A DNA stretch of 64,000 nt, from positions 62,001 to 126,000 of the forward strand of contig NZ_MDCO01000006.1 of assembly GCF_001746205.1 (NCBI RefSeq). The letters are read 5' to 3'. Below the pieces are notes generated by a model that ran no database searches, was not told where the DNA came from, and saw nothing but the letters and a program-made list of their open reading frames with translations. Source of the DNA: Brachyspira hampsonii (GTDB taxonomy: Bacteria > Spirochaetota > Brachyspiria > Brachyspirales > Brachyspiraceae). The position numbers and the translations under genes were made by a program. Numbering within the stretch: the stretch's first letter is position 1; every line of letters starts with the position of its first letter. Shown here in pieces: positions 9,481 to 19,027 of this stretch.

Positions 9481-11394
9481 TTACACACCCATTCTGTTTA
9501 TTACAACATCTAAAAGCTGATCCATAATACTTACAACTCTTGCAGATGCATTATAACCATGCTGATACATAGCCATCTGAGCAACTTCTTCATCTAAATT
9601 AACTCCGGATACAGACTGTCTTAATTTTTCAAGATATTCCATAACAACAGTTTGCTTTTCAGTTTCAGCATTAGCTGTTTCTGTTCTTGAGGATATTTTG
9701 GCAAGACTTCCTGTATAGAAATCATTGAATGTAGATTTACTGTCTATCATTATCTCTTTATTTTTCAAATTAGCTATAGCCAAAGCATTAGAGCCGTCGC
9801 CTATTCCATTCCATTTATCGTTAAAGCCATTACCTGTAGTATCTATACCTTTAGAAGCAGCTATATAATTAACATCATTTCTTATAATGTCATTAATAGC
9901 AATAGCTGAAGCAGGGTGTCTGTCAGGAGTAACTGTAAAGTTTCTGAAATCACCTGCTAATTGATTAACCTGATCTATTGTCTGCCAATTATAAGCTCCA
10001 TTAGCTCCGGATTGATTTAATACTCCTGTTATTCCTACTAAGAAATCGCCGGAATCTTCTATATGTTTAATAAAATATGAAGGTCTCATATAATCATCAA
10101 AACCTCTGGCTTTAAGAACAAGTCTGTTATTATTATCTAAATAAGCTGAAACATTAGCCTCGCTTGAGTTGATTTTATCTATCAATTCTCCTACTTTCAT
10201 CTGAGCAGTATAATCTATAGCAACATCGGCACCTTCTCTGGATTTATTGCCGAATACTAAAGTTCCGCTGCTTCCTATACTTGCTGTAGAATCTACTGAA
10301 TTAATACCGCTTACTTTGAACATTATAGTAGAATCTTCCTGTCCGTCATTATTGATATCAAAATTACCTATTACGGAAGGAGTAGTTTTTGTAACTGTAA
10401 AGAAATCTATACCCGTTTCCTGATTAAGACCGAAACCGCTTCTATGTATTTCATTTACGCTGTCAGCTAAATTCATGGCAAAAGTATCTATATCATTAAT
10501 AGCATCAACTGTATCAACATCTCTAAGTTCTAATAAAGCCTTTAATTCTCCGCCTTCAAACTGTACCTGAACATGATCTTTTTTCCAATAAATATCATAC
10601 ATTCCTTCATTATTAATATTCTTTTCAGCACTTAATTCGCTTACAATATTACCTTGAATCAAAGCTCTTCCGCCAATATAAATCATAGTCTCATCAGGGT
10701 CAATAGATTTTATATCAACATTGGCAAGAGAAGAAAGCTCATCAACAAGTAAATCTCTTCTGTCTAATAAATCATTAGGACTTTGTCCTAGTGCCTGCTG
10801 TTTTACTATTTCAACATTTAAATCTTTTATAGAATTAGCTATATCATTAATTCTCTTAACCTTATTTTCAACTAAGTTATTCAAATTATTACGCATACCG
10901 TTCATTTGATTAAACATTTGATTAATAGAATTATTTATTCTGTCTGCTCTCTCTACAAGAACCATTCTTGTTCCTCTTTCTGCAGGATTAGCGGCCATTT
11001 CCTGCCAAGAATCCCAGAAAGCATCTAAATCGCTTCTTAAATTAGCATTGCCAGGCTCATTATATATAGCTTCCAACTGCTTTAAATAATCCGATTTAGT
11101 TTTCCAATAACCGTCTGTACCAAGCTCCATCATTATTTTAGAGTCTATAAACTGATCTCTTATTCTCTCTACTGTAGTTATTTCAGCCCCCTGTCCTATT
11201 TGACCGGCACGTTCTGCCCTATTAAGGCTAGGAGCTTCCAAAGGCTTATCAAATGTACGCATTACTACTCTTTGTCTGCTATAGCCTTTAGTTGCAACAT
11301 TATTTATATTATGCCCTGTAACTTCTAAAGCTGTTTTGAAGTTCTGAAGGGATCTTTTACCTAATTCTATACCGAAAAATGAGCTTGTTGACAT
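9481..11394 (-). CDS. flgK: Flagellar hook-associated protein 1
   Basis: 637 residues. The N-terminal flagellar rod/hook motif GIELGKRSLQNFKTALEVTG followed by HNINNVATKGYSRQRV, and the C-terminal GVNLDEEVAQMAMYQHGYNA followed by ASARVVSIMDQLLDVVINRMGV, are diagnostic of FlgK. The protein joins the hook to the filament; in spirochaetes the flagellum is periplasmic. The central 300 residues (hook-domain insertions) are variable as expected. It is followed by its own terminator. No flgL, csrA or fliW gene lies next to it in this window, whereas flgK and flgL are adjacent in many bacteria. Confidence 0.95.
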   Translation of the reverse strand: MSTSSFFGIELGKRSLQNFKTALEVTGHNINNVATKGYSRQRVVMRTFDKPLEAPSLNRAERAGQIGQGAEITTVERIRDQFIDSKIMMELGTDGYWKTKSDYLKQLEAIYNEPGNANLRSDLDAFWDSWQEMAANPAERGTRMVLVERADRINNSINQMFNQMNGMRNNLNNLVENKVKRINDIANSIKDLNVEIVKQQALGQSPNDLLDRRDLLVDELSSLANVDIKSIDPDETMIYIGGRALIQGNIVSELSAEKNINNEGMYDIYWKKDHVQVQFEGGELKALLELRDVDTVDAINDIDTFAMNLADSVNEIHRSGFGLNQETGIDFFTVTKTTPSVIGNFDINNDGQEDSTIMFKVSGINSVDSTASIGSSGTLVFGNKSREGADVAIDYTAQMKVGELIDKINSSEANVSAYLDNNNRLVLKARGFDDYMRPSYFIKHIEDSGDFLVGITGVLNQSGANGAYNWQTIDQVNQLAGDFRNFTVTPDRHPASAIAINDIIRNDVNYIAASKGIDTTGNGFNDKWNGIGDGSNALAIANLKNKEIMIDSKSTFNDFYTGSLAKISSRTETANAETEKQTVVMEYLEKLRQSVSGVNLDEEVAQMAMYQHGYNASARVVSIMDQLLDVVINRMGV

Positions 11395-11557
11395 TATTAT
11401 GCTCCTTAAAAATAATAATTTACTTATAATTAATTATTAGAATTATCGTATTTATAAAAAAATTTATTACATTTTTTTTATTATTATTGTAGCATAAGGT
11501 AACATAATAAAAGCATTAAATATTTATCTATATATAAAAATTATTTGTTAAAATATA

Positions 11558-12418
11558 TTATAGTTCTTCTATATCTTCTATACTTAATCCTGTAAGTTCT
11601 CTTATAAGCTCCATATTCATATTCTTATTTTTCATCTCTTTAGCTATAGCAATCTTTTCAGATTTTTTACCTTCTTTTATACCTTCTTCCCGCTCCTTCT
11701 TAAGCATAACAGTCTGACCATATAAAAAAGCATCTCTTGCATTATAAACTTCCATTTCATCTTCACTTGATATAAAACGTTCATATTTATTAATTACTTT
11801 ATCCATTATGAAATTTACCTCCTTTAATCTTTCTTTTACCTTATCTAAATCTTTTGCTGTAAAAAACTCTATCCAAGATAATATTTTATTTCTCTTCATA
11901 TCTCCAATATCAGAGGCATATAAAATATTTTTAAATCTTGGAACTTCCAATATATGCATCTGAACCATATCTAAAACAACATTATGATTTTCTGTATCTA
12001 TTAATTTAAAACATCTATGAGTTTTTCCGCCATCATTAAAATCCATATTGAAATTAACAAAATTAATACTTATAATTTCACTAATTATATCATACGGTTC
12101 TTTTTCCTCTACTTCGCTTACTATATTCCTAGATATATAATAATATATTCTCTTCAAAAAATCTATATTGCCTGATAATTGTATTTCTATAATTATTTTT
12201 TTATTACTTTTTGTAATGGCTTTAACATCTAGTACGGATTCTTTTAAATTAATATTTTCAGGAAGATTATGAGGATTAATGATATGCAGATTATGAACTT
12301 CTTCAAACCCTAAATCTTCAAGTACAGAATTTACTATATTTTCAAGTATATCCTCATTTCCTTCAGATGCCAGCAAATATCTTACAAAATAATCATTCAT
12401 TCTATTTATGTTTCTCAT
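11558..12418 (-). CDS. Rpn-family PD-(D/E)XK nuclease (transposase-like)
   Basis: 286 residues. The opening MNDYFVRYLLASEGNEDILENIVN and LLDIKA-like VLDVKAITKS...IIIEIQ pattern (Asp, then Glu-x-Gln about 14 residues on) are the PD-(D/E)XK core of the Rpn/TIGR01784 family. The tail EEGIKEGKKSEKIAIAKEMK and GLSIEDIEEL are also typical. Rpn proteins are recombination-promoting nucleases or toxins; some lineages carry many copies. It stands alone between flgK and a lipoprotein gene. A paralogue is at 52768-53613. The catalytic residues look intact. Confidence 0.82.
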   Translation of the reverse strand: MRNINRMNDYFVRYLLASEGNEDILENIVNSVLEDLGFEEVHNLHIINPHNLPENINLKESVLDVKAITKSNKKIIIEIQLSGNIDFLKRIYYYISRNIVSEVEEKEPYDIISEIISINFVNFNMDFNDGGKTHRCFKLIDTENHNVVLDMVQMHILEVPRFKNILYASDIGDMKRNKILSWIEFFTAKDLDKVKERLKEVNFIMDKVINKYERFISSEDEMEVYNARDAFLYGQTVMLKKEREEGIKEGKKSEKIAIAKEMKNKNMNMELIRELTGLSIEDIEEL

Positions 12419-12649
12419 TTATTACACACCAAAATTATAAGCAGATAAGCTTTACTTTTAATATTGGTTAAACAAATTCTTTTTATAAAATAAGCCTAAA
12501 ATAATATATTTTTTAATATATATTTTTGTTTGATGAAATCATTTTATAAATTAACAATTTGGGATAGTATAATTTTTAAGGACTAAACTTTGAATAATAT
12601 TTTATAAGCTAAATAAATACATATAATAAGAATGCATGATAAAAAATAT

Positions 12650-12678
12650 GCGGGCAAAAACATATAATTTCAGCCCGC
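12650..12678 (-). terminator. Rho-independent terminator after the lipoprotein gene
   Basis: GCGGGC at 12650-12655 pairs with GCCCGC at 12673-12678. On the minus strand the stem is followed by ATATTTTTTATC. It lies 15 bases after the lipoprotein stop codon. Confidence 0.78.
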
Positions 12679-12692
12679 TTTAGAAATTGATT

Positions 12693-13244
12693 CTATTTAT
12701 TTATAAAATCATTCTTGTCATATTCATCATCTGTAATCTTATAAAGATAATCATCTTTAGTATATTCTCTATCTTCAAATCCTAGATCTGATATCTCCAT
12801 TTTAGGATAATTGTCCCAATTAGCACCTTCTCTTCTCCATTTAGAAATTTCAGAGGAATAATCATATGATTCAAGATAGATTCTAATAAGCGTTTTATCT
12901 TCAGATAAAGTTATAGCTGTATATGCATCTGCATATTCATTTGCAGTCTCTTGTCTTTTTCTTGAATATATAGCATAGTTATTGGACATACCTATAAAAA
13001 TTAAATCACCTTGTAGAATAGGGTGATGATAACGGCTTGCTATATCTCCATTATCTTTAAAATACCCAACAGGAAATCCTCTTGCAGATCTTAAAGGTAC
13101 AATAGCTTTTCCTTTAACTGTATTCAAAAACTCAGCAGCTTCTTTACTATTTTTCTCAACTCCAGGTACTGAAACTTGCCCTGCTTCATTTCCGCCGCAT
13201 GCAGATATAAATACAAAAGAAAAAATAATTAAAAGTTTTTTCAT
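12693..13244 (-). CDS. Lipoprotein of unknown function
   Basis: 183 residues. The N-terminus MKKLLIIFSFVFISACGGNE is a lipoprotein signal peptide with lipobox ISAC (Cys16). The mature part is hydrophilic and rich in Tyr, Asp and Glu (SRYHHPILQGDLIFIGMSNN, then YDYSSEISKWRRE) and ends EYDKNDFINK. I do not recognise a domain. A strong AGGAGG precedes the ATG, a good promoter lies upstream and a terminator follows, so it is a monocistronic, probably well-expressed envelope lipoprotein. Confidence 0.8.
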   Translation of the reverse strand: MKKLLIIFSFVFISACGGNEAGQVSVPGVEKNSKEAAEFLNTVKGKAIVPLRSARGFPVGYFKDNGDIASRYHHPILQGDLIFIGMSNNYAIYSRKRQETANEYADAYTAITLSEDKTLIRIYLESYDYSSEISKWRREGANWDNYPKMEISDLGFEDREYTKDDYLYKITDDEYDKNDFINK

Positions 13245-13282
13245 TTTTACCTCCTAATTTTTTTTAATAAAAAATCTTTGCA

Positions 13283-13311
13283 ATAGTACAATATAATATA
13301 TAAGTTGTCAA
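13283..13311 (-). promoter_or_regulatory. Sigma-70-type promoter for the lipoprotein gene
   Basis: Minus strand: TTGACA (13306-13311), 17-base spacer, TACTAT (13283-13288). The -35 box is perfect and the -10 box is 4/6. The start codon is about 39 bases downstream of the -10 box. Confidence 0.6.
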
Positions 13312-13372
13312 GTTTTTGATATACAATACATAGGTATTATATATTTATCAAATTAATTATTGGCATTTAAAA

Positions 13373-13409
13373 AATAATAAGCCGCCTTTTTGAAAGACAG
13401 CCTATTATT
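13373..13409 (-). terminator. Rho-independent terminator after chemotaxis receptor gene
   Basis: A 17-bp stem (13373-13389 with 13393-13409), with three G-U pairs when read as minus-strand RNA and a 3-base loop. It is followed by TTTTTTAAATG on the minus strand and lies about 40 bases after the receptor stop. Confidence 0.85.
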
Positions 13410-13450
13410 TTTATTAAATTTTGATACTTAAAAAATCTTATACAAAAATC

Positions 13451-15292
13451 TTATACTTTAAAGAAACTCATAGCATTAACTAATTCTTCAGCCTGATTTA
13501 ATAAGGCATTAGCCGAAGCAGAAGCCTCTTCTACCAAAGCAGCATTCTGCTGAGTTACCATATCCATGTCTGTAACAGCTTTATTAACCTGTTCCACACC
13601 TTCATGCTGCTCTACTGCTGTTGAGCTTATATCACGCATTATTTTGGCAGTATTTTCTATCTTTCCCTGAAGATCATTGAATATATCCTGTGAAGCTCTT
13701 GCAGATTCTGTGGCTTTATTGATTTTATCATAGGCATTATCAACTAAGTGAGTAATATCTTTTACTGATGACTGTGTAGTTTGTGCCAAATTTCTAACCT
13801 CGCTTGCTACAACCGCAAAGCCTTTACCCATATCGCCTGCCCTTGCCGCCTCTACTGCAGCATTAAGAGCAAGTATATTAGTTTGAAAAGCAATGTCTTC
13901 TATTATTTTGGTAATATCTTTAATCTTAGTGCTGGCATCATAAACCTCTTCTATATTTTTAGTAGTATCAAGTATTATTTCGCCGGCATTTTGAATGGCA
14001 TCTCTTGAATCTATCATCATTTTATTACCCTCTACAGACTGATCTGCAGATGATTTTATTGTAGAAGCCATTTGCTCCATTGAAGAAGCTGTTTCCTCTA
14101 AACTAGCCGCCTGCGATTCTGTTCTTTTTGATAAATCCGCACTTCCGGAAGAAAGCTCTTTTGCATTCATTCTTATTTCATCAGACGAAGTTCTTACTTT
14201 AATAATAATGCTTGAAAGCCTGTCTCTCATATCAAAAAAAGAATTCGCCAATACTCCTAGCTCATCTTTGCGGTTTATATTCCTATGAGTAGAAGTCAAA
14301 TCTCCATTAGAAATTTCTCTGGATATAAGAACTAATTCATCTAAAGGTCTAGTAATACTCTTAATATACATAAATATTAATATAGCACATAATATTATAA
14401 AAATAGGTCCTATTATTACTGTACGAATAATCGTATATTTTATTTCTTTATATATTTCGCTATTAGCTTTAGCAAATATAACAGTCCAAGGCATTATATC
14501 AATATTTTTATAAACTGCTGAACGTTTTCCTTTCTGACCTTCACTATAATAAGATTCAATAATGCCTTCACTTTTTGTTTTTATGATACTGTAAACATCT
14601 GGAAGACTGCCTCCTATATTATTGTCATCTGATGATAATAATATGTTTCCATCATTATTAGCTACGGTTATTCTTCCATTAATATTTAAACTCTTTATAA
14701 ATTCATCATTGACTTTTTTCAAGTCCAAATTAATATAAACTAATCCTACAACATTTCCCTGAGCATTCTTTATTCCTCCGCAAAGAAGCAGTGCATGACT
14801 GCCTGTTGTAGATGAAATACTTGTAGAATTATCAAATGTGAATTTATAATTATTAGCTTTCATTTTTGTAAATAAATCTTTATGAATATCTGCTATAGAT
14901 GCTCCTACAAGTTTAGGATTAGCACTGTCAAGCAAAACAATACCATTAATATCTGCCAAACCTATATTTATAGCATAAGTATTAACTGAGGCAAAATCTC
15001 TCAATCTTTTTTCTGACTCATTTCTTACAGCTATATCATCTATATTTAAAATACCGCTTGCTAATGTACCAGACTGAGAATAAGTCGCTATTGCAAGCAG
15101 CTGTTCATGAAGCACCATATCTATCATATAAGAATATCCTGAAGCTGTAGAAGTAAAACCTTCTAAGGCAGCTTTTCTAATAGCCCTAGAAGAAGACCAA
15201 ATAGAAATCGAAGCTAATGCAACTATTGTTATAAATATAATAGAAATTATTATAGCGGGAACTTTAAAAGATAAACTATGTATTTTTTTCAT
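13451..15292 (-). CDS. Methyl-accepting chemotaxis protein with periplasmic Cache sensor
   Basis: 613 residues. Transmembrane helix at residues 10-33, a periplasmic region of about 260 residues with features of dCache domains ([31 protein letters not shown]), a second helix near 290-312, HAMP ([20 protein letters not shown]), and a complete signalling domain with hairpin motif [19 protein letters not shown] followed by [14 protein letters not shown]. It ends [16 protein letters not shown] without a CheR pentapeptide. It relays small-molecule sensing to CheA. It is monocistronic, with its own promoter and terminator, and has the normal domain order, unlike the receptor at 6461-9298. Confidence 0.94.
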   Translation of the reverse strand: MKKIHSLSFKVPAIIISIIFITIVALASISIWSSSRAIRKAALEGFTSTASGYSYMIDMVLHEQLLAIATYSQSGTLASGILNIDDIAVRNESEKRLRDFASVNTYAINIGLADINGIVLLDSANPKLVGASIADIHKDLFTKMKANNYKFTFDNSTSISSTTGSHALLLCGGIKNAQGNVVGLVYINLDLKKVNDEFIKSLNINGRITVANNDGNILLSSDDNNIGGSLPDVYSIIKTKSEGIIESYYSEGQKGKRSAVYKNIDIMPWTVIFAKANSEIYKEIKYTIIRTVIIGPIFIILCAILIFMYIKSITRPLDELVLISREISNGDLTSTHRNINRKDELGVLANSFFDMRDRLSSIIIKVRTSSDEIRMNAKELSSGSADLSKRTESQAASLEETASSMEQMASTIKSSADQSVEGNKMMIDSRDAIQNAGEIILDTTKNIEEVYDASTKIKDITKIIEDIAFQTNILALNAAVEAARAGDMGKGFAVVASEVRNLAQTTQSSVKDITHLVDNAYDKINKATESARASQDIFNDLQGKIENTAKIMRDISSTAVEQHEGVEQVNKAVTDMDMVTQQNAALVEEASASANALLNQAEELVNAMSFFKV

Positions 15293-15366
15293 TTATAAAA
15301 ACCTCTGTATTTAGATATAAAAATAAAAAATTAATAATTAGAAAAGATAAATAACATATTGATTTT

Positions 15367-15394
15367 AATATAACAATTAAATTTTGTAAGTCAA
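15367..15394 (-). promoter_or_regulatory. Sigma-70-type promoter for the Cache chemotaxis receptor
   Basis: Minus strand: TTGACT (15389-15394), 16-base spacer, TATATT (15367-15372). It lies about 75 bases upstream of the start codon in the divergent hisC/receptor intergenic region. Confidence 0.55.
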
Positions 15395-15486
15395 ATTTTT
15401 TTTATTCTAAATTTATAAAATATTTTGCTATGGATTTTATAAAAATATCATATATAATAATCTATAAATAAATAAAAGGATTAGTC

Positions 15487-16557
15487 ATGAATAAATTTCT
15501 AAGTAATAAAGCTAAATCTATAGAACCATATACTCCGGGTGAACAGCCTAAAGATAAAAATTATATAAAATTAAATACTAATGAATCTCCATATCCTCCT
15601 TCCCCATATATAAAAAAAGCTTTAATAGAAAGCAGATTCGATGATTTAAGACTTTATCCGGATCCCAATGTAACAGATTTGAAAAAAGAAATCGCTGAAT
15701 TATATAATGTAAATACAAATAATATATTTATAGGAAACGGCTCTGATGAAATATTGGCTTTTTCTTTTATGGCTTTCTTTAATAAAGGAGATAAAGTTTA
15801 TTATCCTAATATTACATACAGCTTTTATTCAGTATATTCAGACCTTTTTGATTTAAATGAGATAAAAATACCTCTTAAAGATGATTTTACTATAGATATT
15901 AATAATTATAAAAATTTAGATTCAGGAATATTCATAGCAAATCCTAATGCCCCTACAGGATTACTGCTTACTCCGTCTCAGATAGAAGAAATCATAATAA
16001 GCAATAAAAATAATATAGTGATAATAGACGAAGCGTATATTGATTTTGCTGAAACAGAAAGTGCATATAAACTTATAAATAAATATGATAATCTTTTAGT
16101 AATACAAACTTTTTCAAAATCAAGATCATTAGCAGGAATTCGTTTAGGTTTTGCTATAGGTAATGAAAATTTAATTCAAGGTCTTAAAAATATTAAATAC
16201 TCTTTTAATTCATACACTATTAATAGACTTTCTATAATAGCAGGAATAGAAGCTCTAAAAGATAAAGAGTATTTTAAAGATACTGTTAATAAAATTATAA
16301 ATACAAGAGAAAAAACAAAAATTGAATTAAAAGAATTAGGATTTAATGTTCTTGATTCTAAATCTAATTTTATATTTATATCACATAAAAATATATTCGC
16401 TGAAGATATTTATTTAAAATTGAAAGAGCATGGAATATTAGTAAGATATTTCAAAAAAGATATTATAAATAATTATATAAGAGTAACAATAGGTTCAGAT
16501 AAAGAAATGGATATATTTTTAGAAAAAATAAAAGATATAATACATAATAAAATATAA
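15487..16557 (+). CDS. hisC: Histidinol-phosphate aminotransferase
   Basis: 356 residues, the normal HisC length. The fold-type I aminotransferase motifs are clear: YIKLNTNESPYPPSP near the N-terminus, GNGSDEILAF at about 80, NPNAPTG near 155, IIDEAYIDF near 180, and QTFSKSRSLAGIRLGFAIG near 208, where the Lys should bind PLP. The C-terminal Arg in LVRYFKKDIINNYIRVTIG binds substrate. It converts imidazole-acetol phosphate to histidinol phosphate; some homologues also act on aromatic amino acids. No other his genes are present here, so the second role is possible. AAAGGA precedes the ATG by 8 bases. A small membrane protein gene follows after 17 bases. Confidence 0.9.
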   Translation: MNKFLSNKAKSIEPYTPGEQPKDKNYIKLNTNESPYPPSPYIKKALIESRFDDLRLYPDPNVTDLKKEIAELYNVNTNNIFIGNGSDEILAFSFMAFFNKGDKVYYPNITYSFYSVYSDLFDLNEIKIPLKDDFTIDINNYKNLDSGIFIANPNAPTGLLLTPSQIEEIIISNKNNIVIIDEAYIDFAETESAYKLINKYDNLLVIQTFSKSRSLAGIRLGFAIGNENLIQGLKNIKYSFNSYTINRLSIIAGIEALKDKEYFKDTVNKIINTREKTKIELKELGFNVLDSKSNFIFISHKNIFAEDIYLKLKEHGILVRYFKKDIINNYIRVTIGSDKEMDIFLEKIKDIIHNKI

Positions 16558-16574
16558 AAGATTGGATAAAAAAT

Positions 16575-16796
16575 ATGAAAGACACTACATTATACATCAT
16601 AATAGCAGTAATATTCATCATTATATTAATATCTACAATTATAATGATTAAAAATATTTTTTCTAAAAATAAAAACAAGCCACAGAAAAACATACAAAAG
16701 ATGATGAAAGAATTGCAGAAGAATATAGAAGAAAATGAAAATGATTTGGACTCTATTTATCAATTAGCTACAGAGAAATATTTAATTAATGCTTAA
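16575..16796 (+). CDS. Small membrane-anchored protein, possibly a truncated TPR protein
   Basis: 73 residues: one N-terminal transmembrane helix (residues 6-27), a Lys/Asn-rich linker, and a helical tail NENDLDSIYQLATEKYLINA. The DLDSIYQLA motif looks like the first helix of a tetratricopeptide repeat, after which the protein stops. This suggests a C-terminally truncated relative of membrane-anchored TPR proteins, but that is inference. It lies 17 bases after hisC and is probably co-transcribed. A further short frame begins in its last codons and runs into a terminator and repeat-like DNA. Confidence 0.55.
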   Translation: MKDTTLYIIIAVIFIIILISTIIMIKNIFSKNKNKPQKNIQKMMKELQKNIEENENDLDSIYQLATEKYLINA

Positions 16797-16863
16797 AAGA
16801 AATAAAATAATTTTTTTCATTGTAATAACTCCTATTATTGTTATGTTCGCCTACGCTAATATA

Positions 16864-16978
16864 AGCCAGCAACTAAAGTTACTGGCTGCTTACCAAAGGT
16901 ACCTTTCCTACACCTGCCAACACCATAGGTGGACTTCGTCGGCACGCTTCGCGAGGTGGACTGTAGGCTCGCTTTTTT
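16864..16978 (+). terminator. G/C-rich hairpin block ending in a rho-independent terminator
   Basis: In otherwise AT-rich DNA this 115-base block holds several hairpins: AGCCAG/CTGGCT (16864-16869 and 16882-16887), the palindrome AAAGGTACCTTT near 16895, and a terminal stem GCGAG/CTCGC (16951-16955 and 16968-16972) followed by TTTTTT on the plus strand. The last can terminate the hisC transcript. AGGTGGACT occurs twice. The ribBA gene on the opposite strand ends just beyond. Confidence 0.6.
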
Positions 16979-16989
16979 ATTTTAAATTC

Positions 16990-18189
16990 TTAATCTAGTA
17001 TATGTCCCATACGCTCTTTTTTAGTCTTTAAATAAAATGCATCGTACTCTGAAGCCTCTATTTGTATAGGCACTCTGTCTTTTATTTCAAGCCCGTAATT
17101 ATTCAAATACTTTATTTTGTCTGGGTTATTAGTCATTATTTTTATACTCTTAACACCCAATTTTTTAAGCATTTGATAAGCCTCATAATATTCACGCATA
17201 TCATCTCTAAAACCCAAAGCTATGTTAGCATCAACTGTATCAAGTCCGCTGTCCTGAAGTTCATAAGCTCTTAATTTATTAACAAGTCCTATTCCTCTGC
17301 CTTCCTGACGCATATATACCATTATGCCCCTGCCTTCAGAAGCAATTTTTCTCATAGCATAATCATATTGCTCTCCGCAATCGCATCTTTTAGAACCTAA
17401 TGCATCGCCTGTCAAACATTCAGAATGCACCCTGCAAAGCACATCCTCTCCGCTTGAAATGTCTCCCATAGTTAAAACTACATGATGTTGTTTTGTTATT
17501 TTATTTACAAAAGTTAGTATTTCAAACTCCCCGTATTTAGTAGGCATTTTAGCTTTGGCATAAAGCTCCATCAAGTCTTCATTCTTTTTTCTGTAGTCTA
17601 TCAAATCAGAAACAGTTATCATTTTAAGATTATGTTTTTTAGCGAAATCAATCAAATCATCTCTTCTCATCATATCGCCGTCATCTCTCATAATCTCGCA
17701 GCATAAACCGCATTCTTTAAGTCCTGCTAGTCTCATCAAATCAACAGTAGCCTCAGTATGCCCCATTCTTACAAGCACGCCGCCTTCTTTTGCAAGTAAT
17801 GGAAACATATGACCAGGGCGTCTGAAATCTTCTGGTCTTGCATTTTCATCAACTACTTTTAAAGCTGTGATTGATCTTTCTACTGCTGAAATACCAGTTG
17901 TAGTTTCAACATGGTCAATAGATACCGTAAAAGCTGTTTCATGATTATCAGTATTTTTTGTAACCATTTGATTTAAATTAAGTTTGTTTGTAATTTCTTT
18001 GCTCATAGGCATGCATATTAAACCTTTAGCATAAGTAGCCATGAAGTTTATATTTTCTGTAGTAGCAAACTCAGCTGCACAGATTAAATCACCCTCATTT
18101 TCTCTATCTTCGTCATCGGAAACAACTATTATTTTTCCGTTTCTTAAATCTTCTAAAGCCTCATCAATAGTGCTGTAAATATTTTCCAT
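16990..18189 (-). CDS. ribBA: Bifunctional DHBP synthase / GTP cyclohydrolase II
   Basis: 399 residues, the standard fusion length. The N-terminal RibB domain (1-200) has [36 protein letters not shown] and [13 protein letters not shown], making 3,4-dihydroxy-2-butanone 4-phosphate from ribulose 5-phosphate. The C-terminal RibA domain has the zinc site [20 protein letters not shown] (Cys, then CxC), [10 protein letters not shown] and [11 protein letters not shown], opening GTP to the pyrimidine precursor. It is the last gene of ribD-ribE-ribBA on this strand. Clusters of this type often continue with ribH; here it is absent and the convergent hisC unit follows. Confidence 0.96.
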   Translation of the reverse strand: MENIYSTIDEALEDLRNGKIIVVSDDEDRENEGDLICAAEFATTENINFMATYAKGLICMPMSKEITNKLNLNQMVTKNTDNHETAFTVSIDHVETTTGISAVERSITALKVVDENARPEDFRRPGHMFPLLAKEGGVLVRMGHTEATVDLMRLAGLKECGLCCEIMRDDGDMMRRDDLIDFAKKHNLKMITVSDLIDYRKKNEDLMELYAKAKMPTKYGEFEILTFVNKITKQHHVVLTMGDISSGEDVLCRVHSECLTGDALGSKRCDCGEQYDYAMRKIASEGRGIMVYMRQEGRGIGLVNKLRAYELQDSGLDTVDANIALGFRDDMREYYEAYQMLKKLGVKSIKIMTNNPDKIKYLNNYGLEIKDRVPIQIEASEYDAFYLKTKKERMGHILD

Positions 18190-18263
18190 TTGAATGCTCC
18201 TTCTTCATTCGTTTTTTAATTTTGTGCTTTTCCTAAATATTGTAAGCAAAAACACTAAAAGTA

Positions 18264-18914
18264 TTAAAATCCATTCTTAAGTAAAAACTCCATTGTAATA
18301 TTGGATTTTTTACTATCATTACTATTTTCTTTATCATCTTTAAATGTTAAAAGCCTTTCAACATACTTGCCTATAACATCATTTTCTATATTGACCTTAT
18401 CCCCCTCTTTTTTATAATAGAGTACAGTTTCCTTTAATGTATGAGGAATAACAGCTATAGAAAAAGTATTATCAGTTAAACTTGCCACCGTTAAACTTAT
18501 ACCATCAACAGCAACAGAGCCTTTCTCTACTATATACTTCATCAAATGTCTAGGCACTTCAATAGTGAGTATAATAGCATTATCATCTTTTTTCATAGAT
18601 TTAATGCTTCCCACTCCGTCAATATGCCCGCTTACTATATGACCGCCGAATCTTCCGCTTAAAGTCATTGCTCTTTCAAGATTAACTCTGCTTCCGTTTT
18701 TTAAACTTCCCAAATTAGTACGGTTCAAAGTCTCCTGAGTAACATCAGCATTGAATATCTTATTATCAAAACTAGAAACAGTTAAACAAGTACCATTAAC
18801 AGCAACACTATCACCCAAATGCAAATCATCAAATATTTTGTTTGCTTCTATCATAATAACTTTGCTCTGTACCGATTTAACAATTCCTATTTCTTCAACT
18901 ATACCAGTAAACAT
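18264..18914 (-). CDS. ribE: Riboflavin synthase, alpha chain
   Basis: 216 residues. Starts MFTGIVEEIGIVKSV, the typical N-terminus, and contains the two homologous lumazine-binding barrels: GDSVAVNGTCLTVSSF with SGRFGGHIVSGHIDGVG, and KGSVAVDGISLTVASL with IPHTLKETV. The enzyme dismutates two 6,7-dimethyl-8-ribityllumazine molecules to riboflavin. The ending is somewhat extended and polar (DDKENSNDSKKSNITME). It is separated from ribD by 113 bases and from ribBA by 74 bases, in one transcription unit. Confidence 0.95.
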   Translation of the reverse strand: MFTGIVEEIGIVKSVQSKVIMIEANKIFDDLHLGDSVAVNGTCLTVSSFDNKIFNADVTQETLNRTNLGSLKNGSRVNLERAMTLSGRFGGHIVSGHIDGVGSIKSMKKDDNAIILTIEVPRHLMKYIVEKGSVAVDGISLTVASLTDNTFSIAVIPHTLKETVLYYKKEGDKVNIENDVIGKYVERLLTFKDDKENSNDSKKSNITMEFLLKNGF

Positions 18915-18944
18915 TATTAATATTTTCTCTCTTAAATAATTTCT

Positions 18945-18970
18945 GTACTTTTTCCCGCCGCAAAAAGTAC
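18945..18970 (-). repeat. Perfect inverted repeat between ribD and ribE
   Basis: GTACTTTTT (18945-18953), an 8-base CCCGCCGC loop, then AAAAAGTAC (18962-18970). No U-tract follows on either strand, so it is not a clear terminator. It may be an RNA-processing or stabilising hairpin, or a copy of a dispersed repeat (an imperfect CAAAAAGTGC repeats next to it). Confidence 0.5.
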
Positions 18971-19027
18971 CAAAAAGTGCAAGTGTAAAATTAATTATAT
19001 GTAAAGCTAATATATTTTATCTATAAA

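Noticed and set aside
16789-16998. 69-residue frame starting inside the end of the small membrane protein gene
   Set aside because: It begins plausibly with a hydrophobic helix but runs through hairpins and a terminator and into ribBA DNA on the other strand. No family similarity is apparent.
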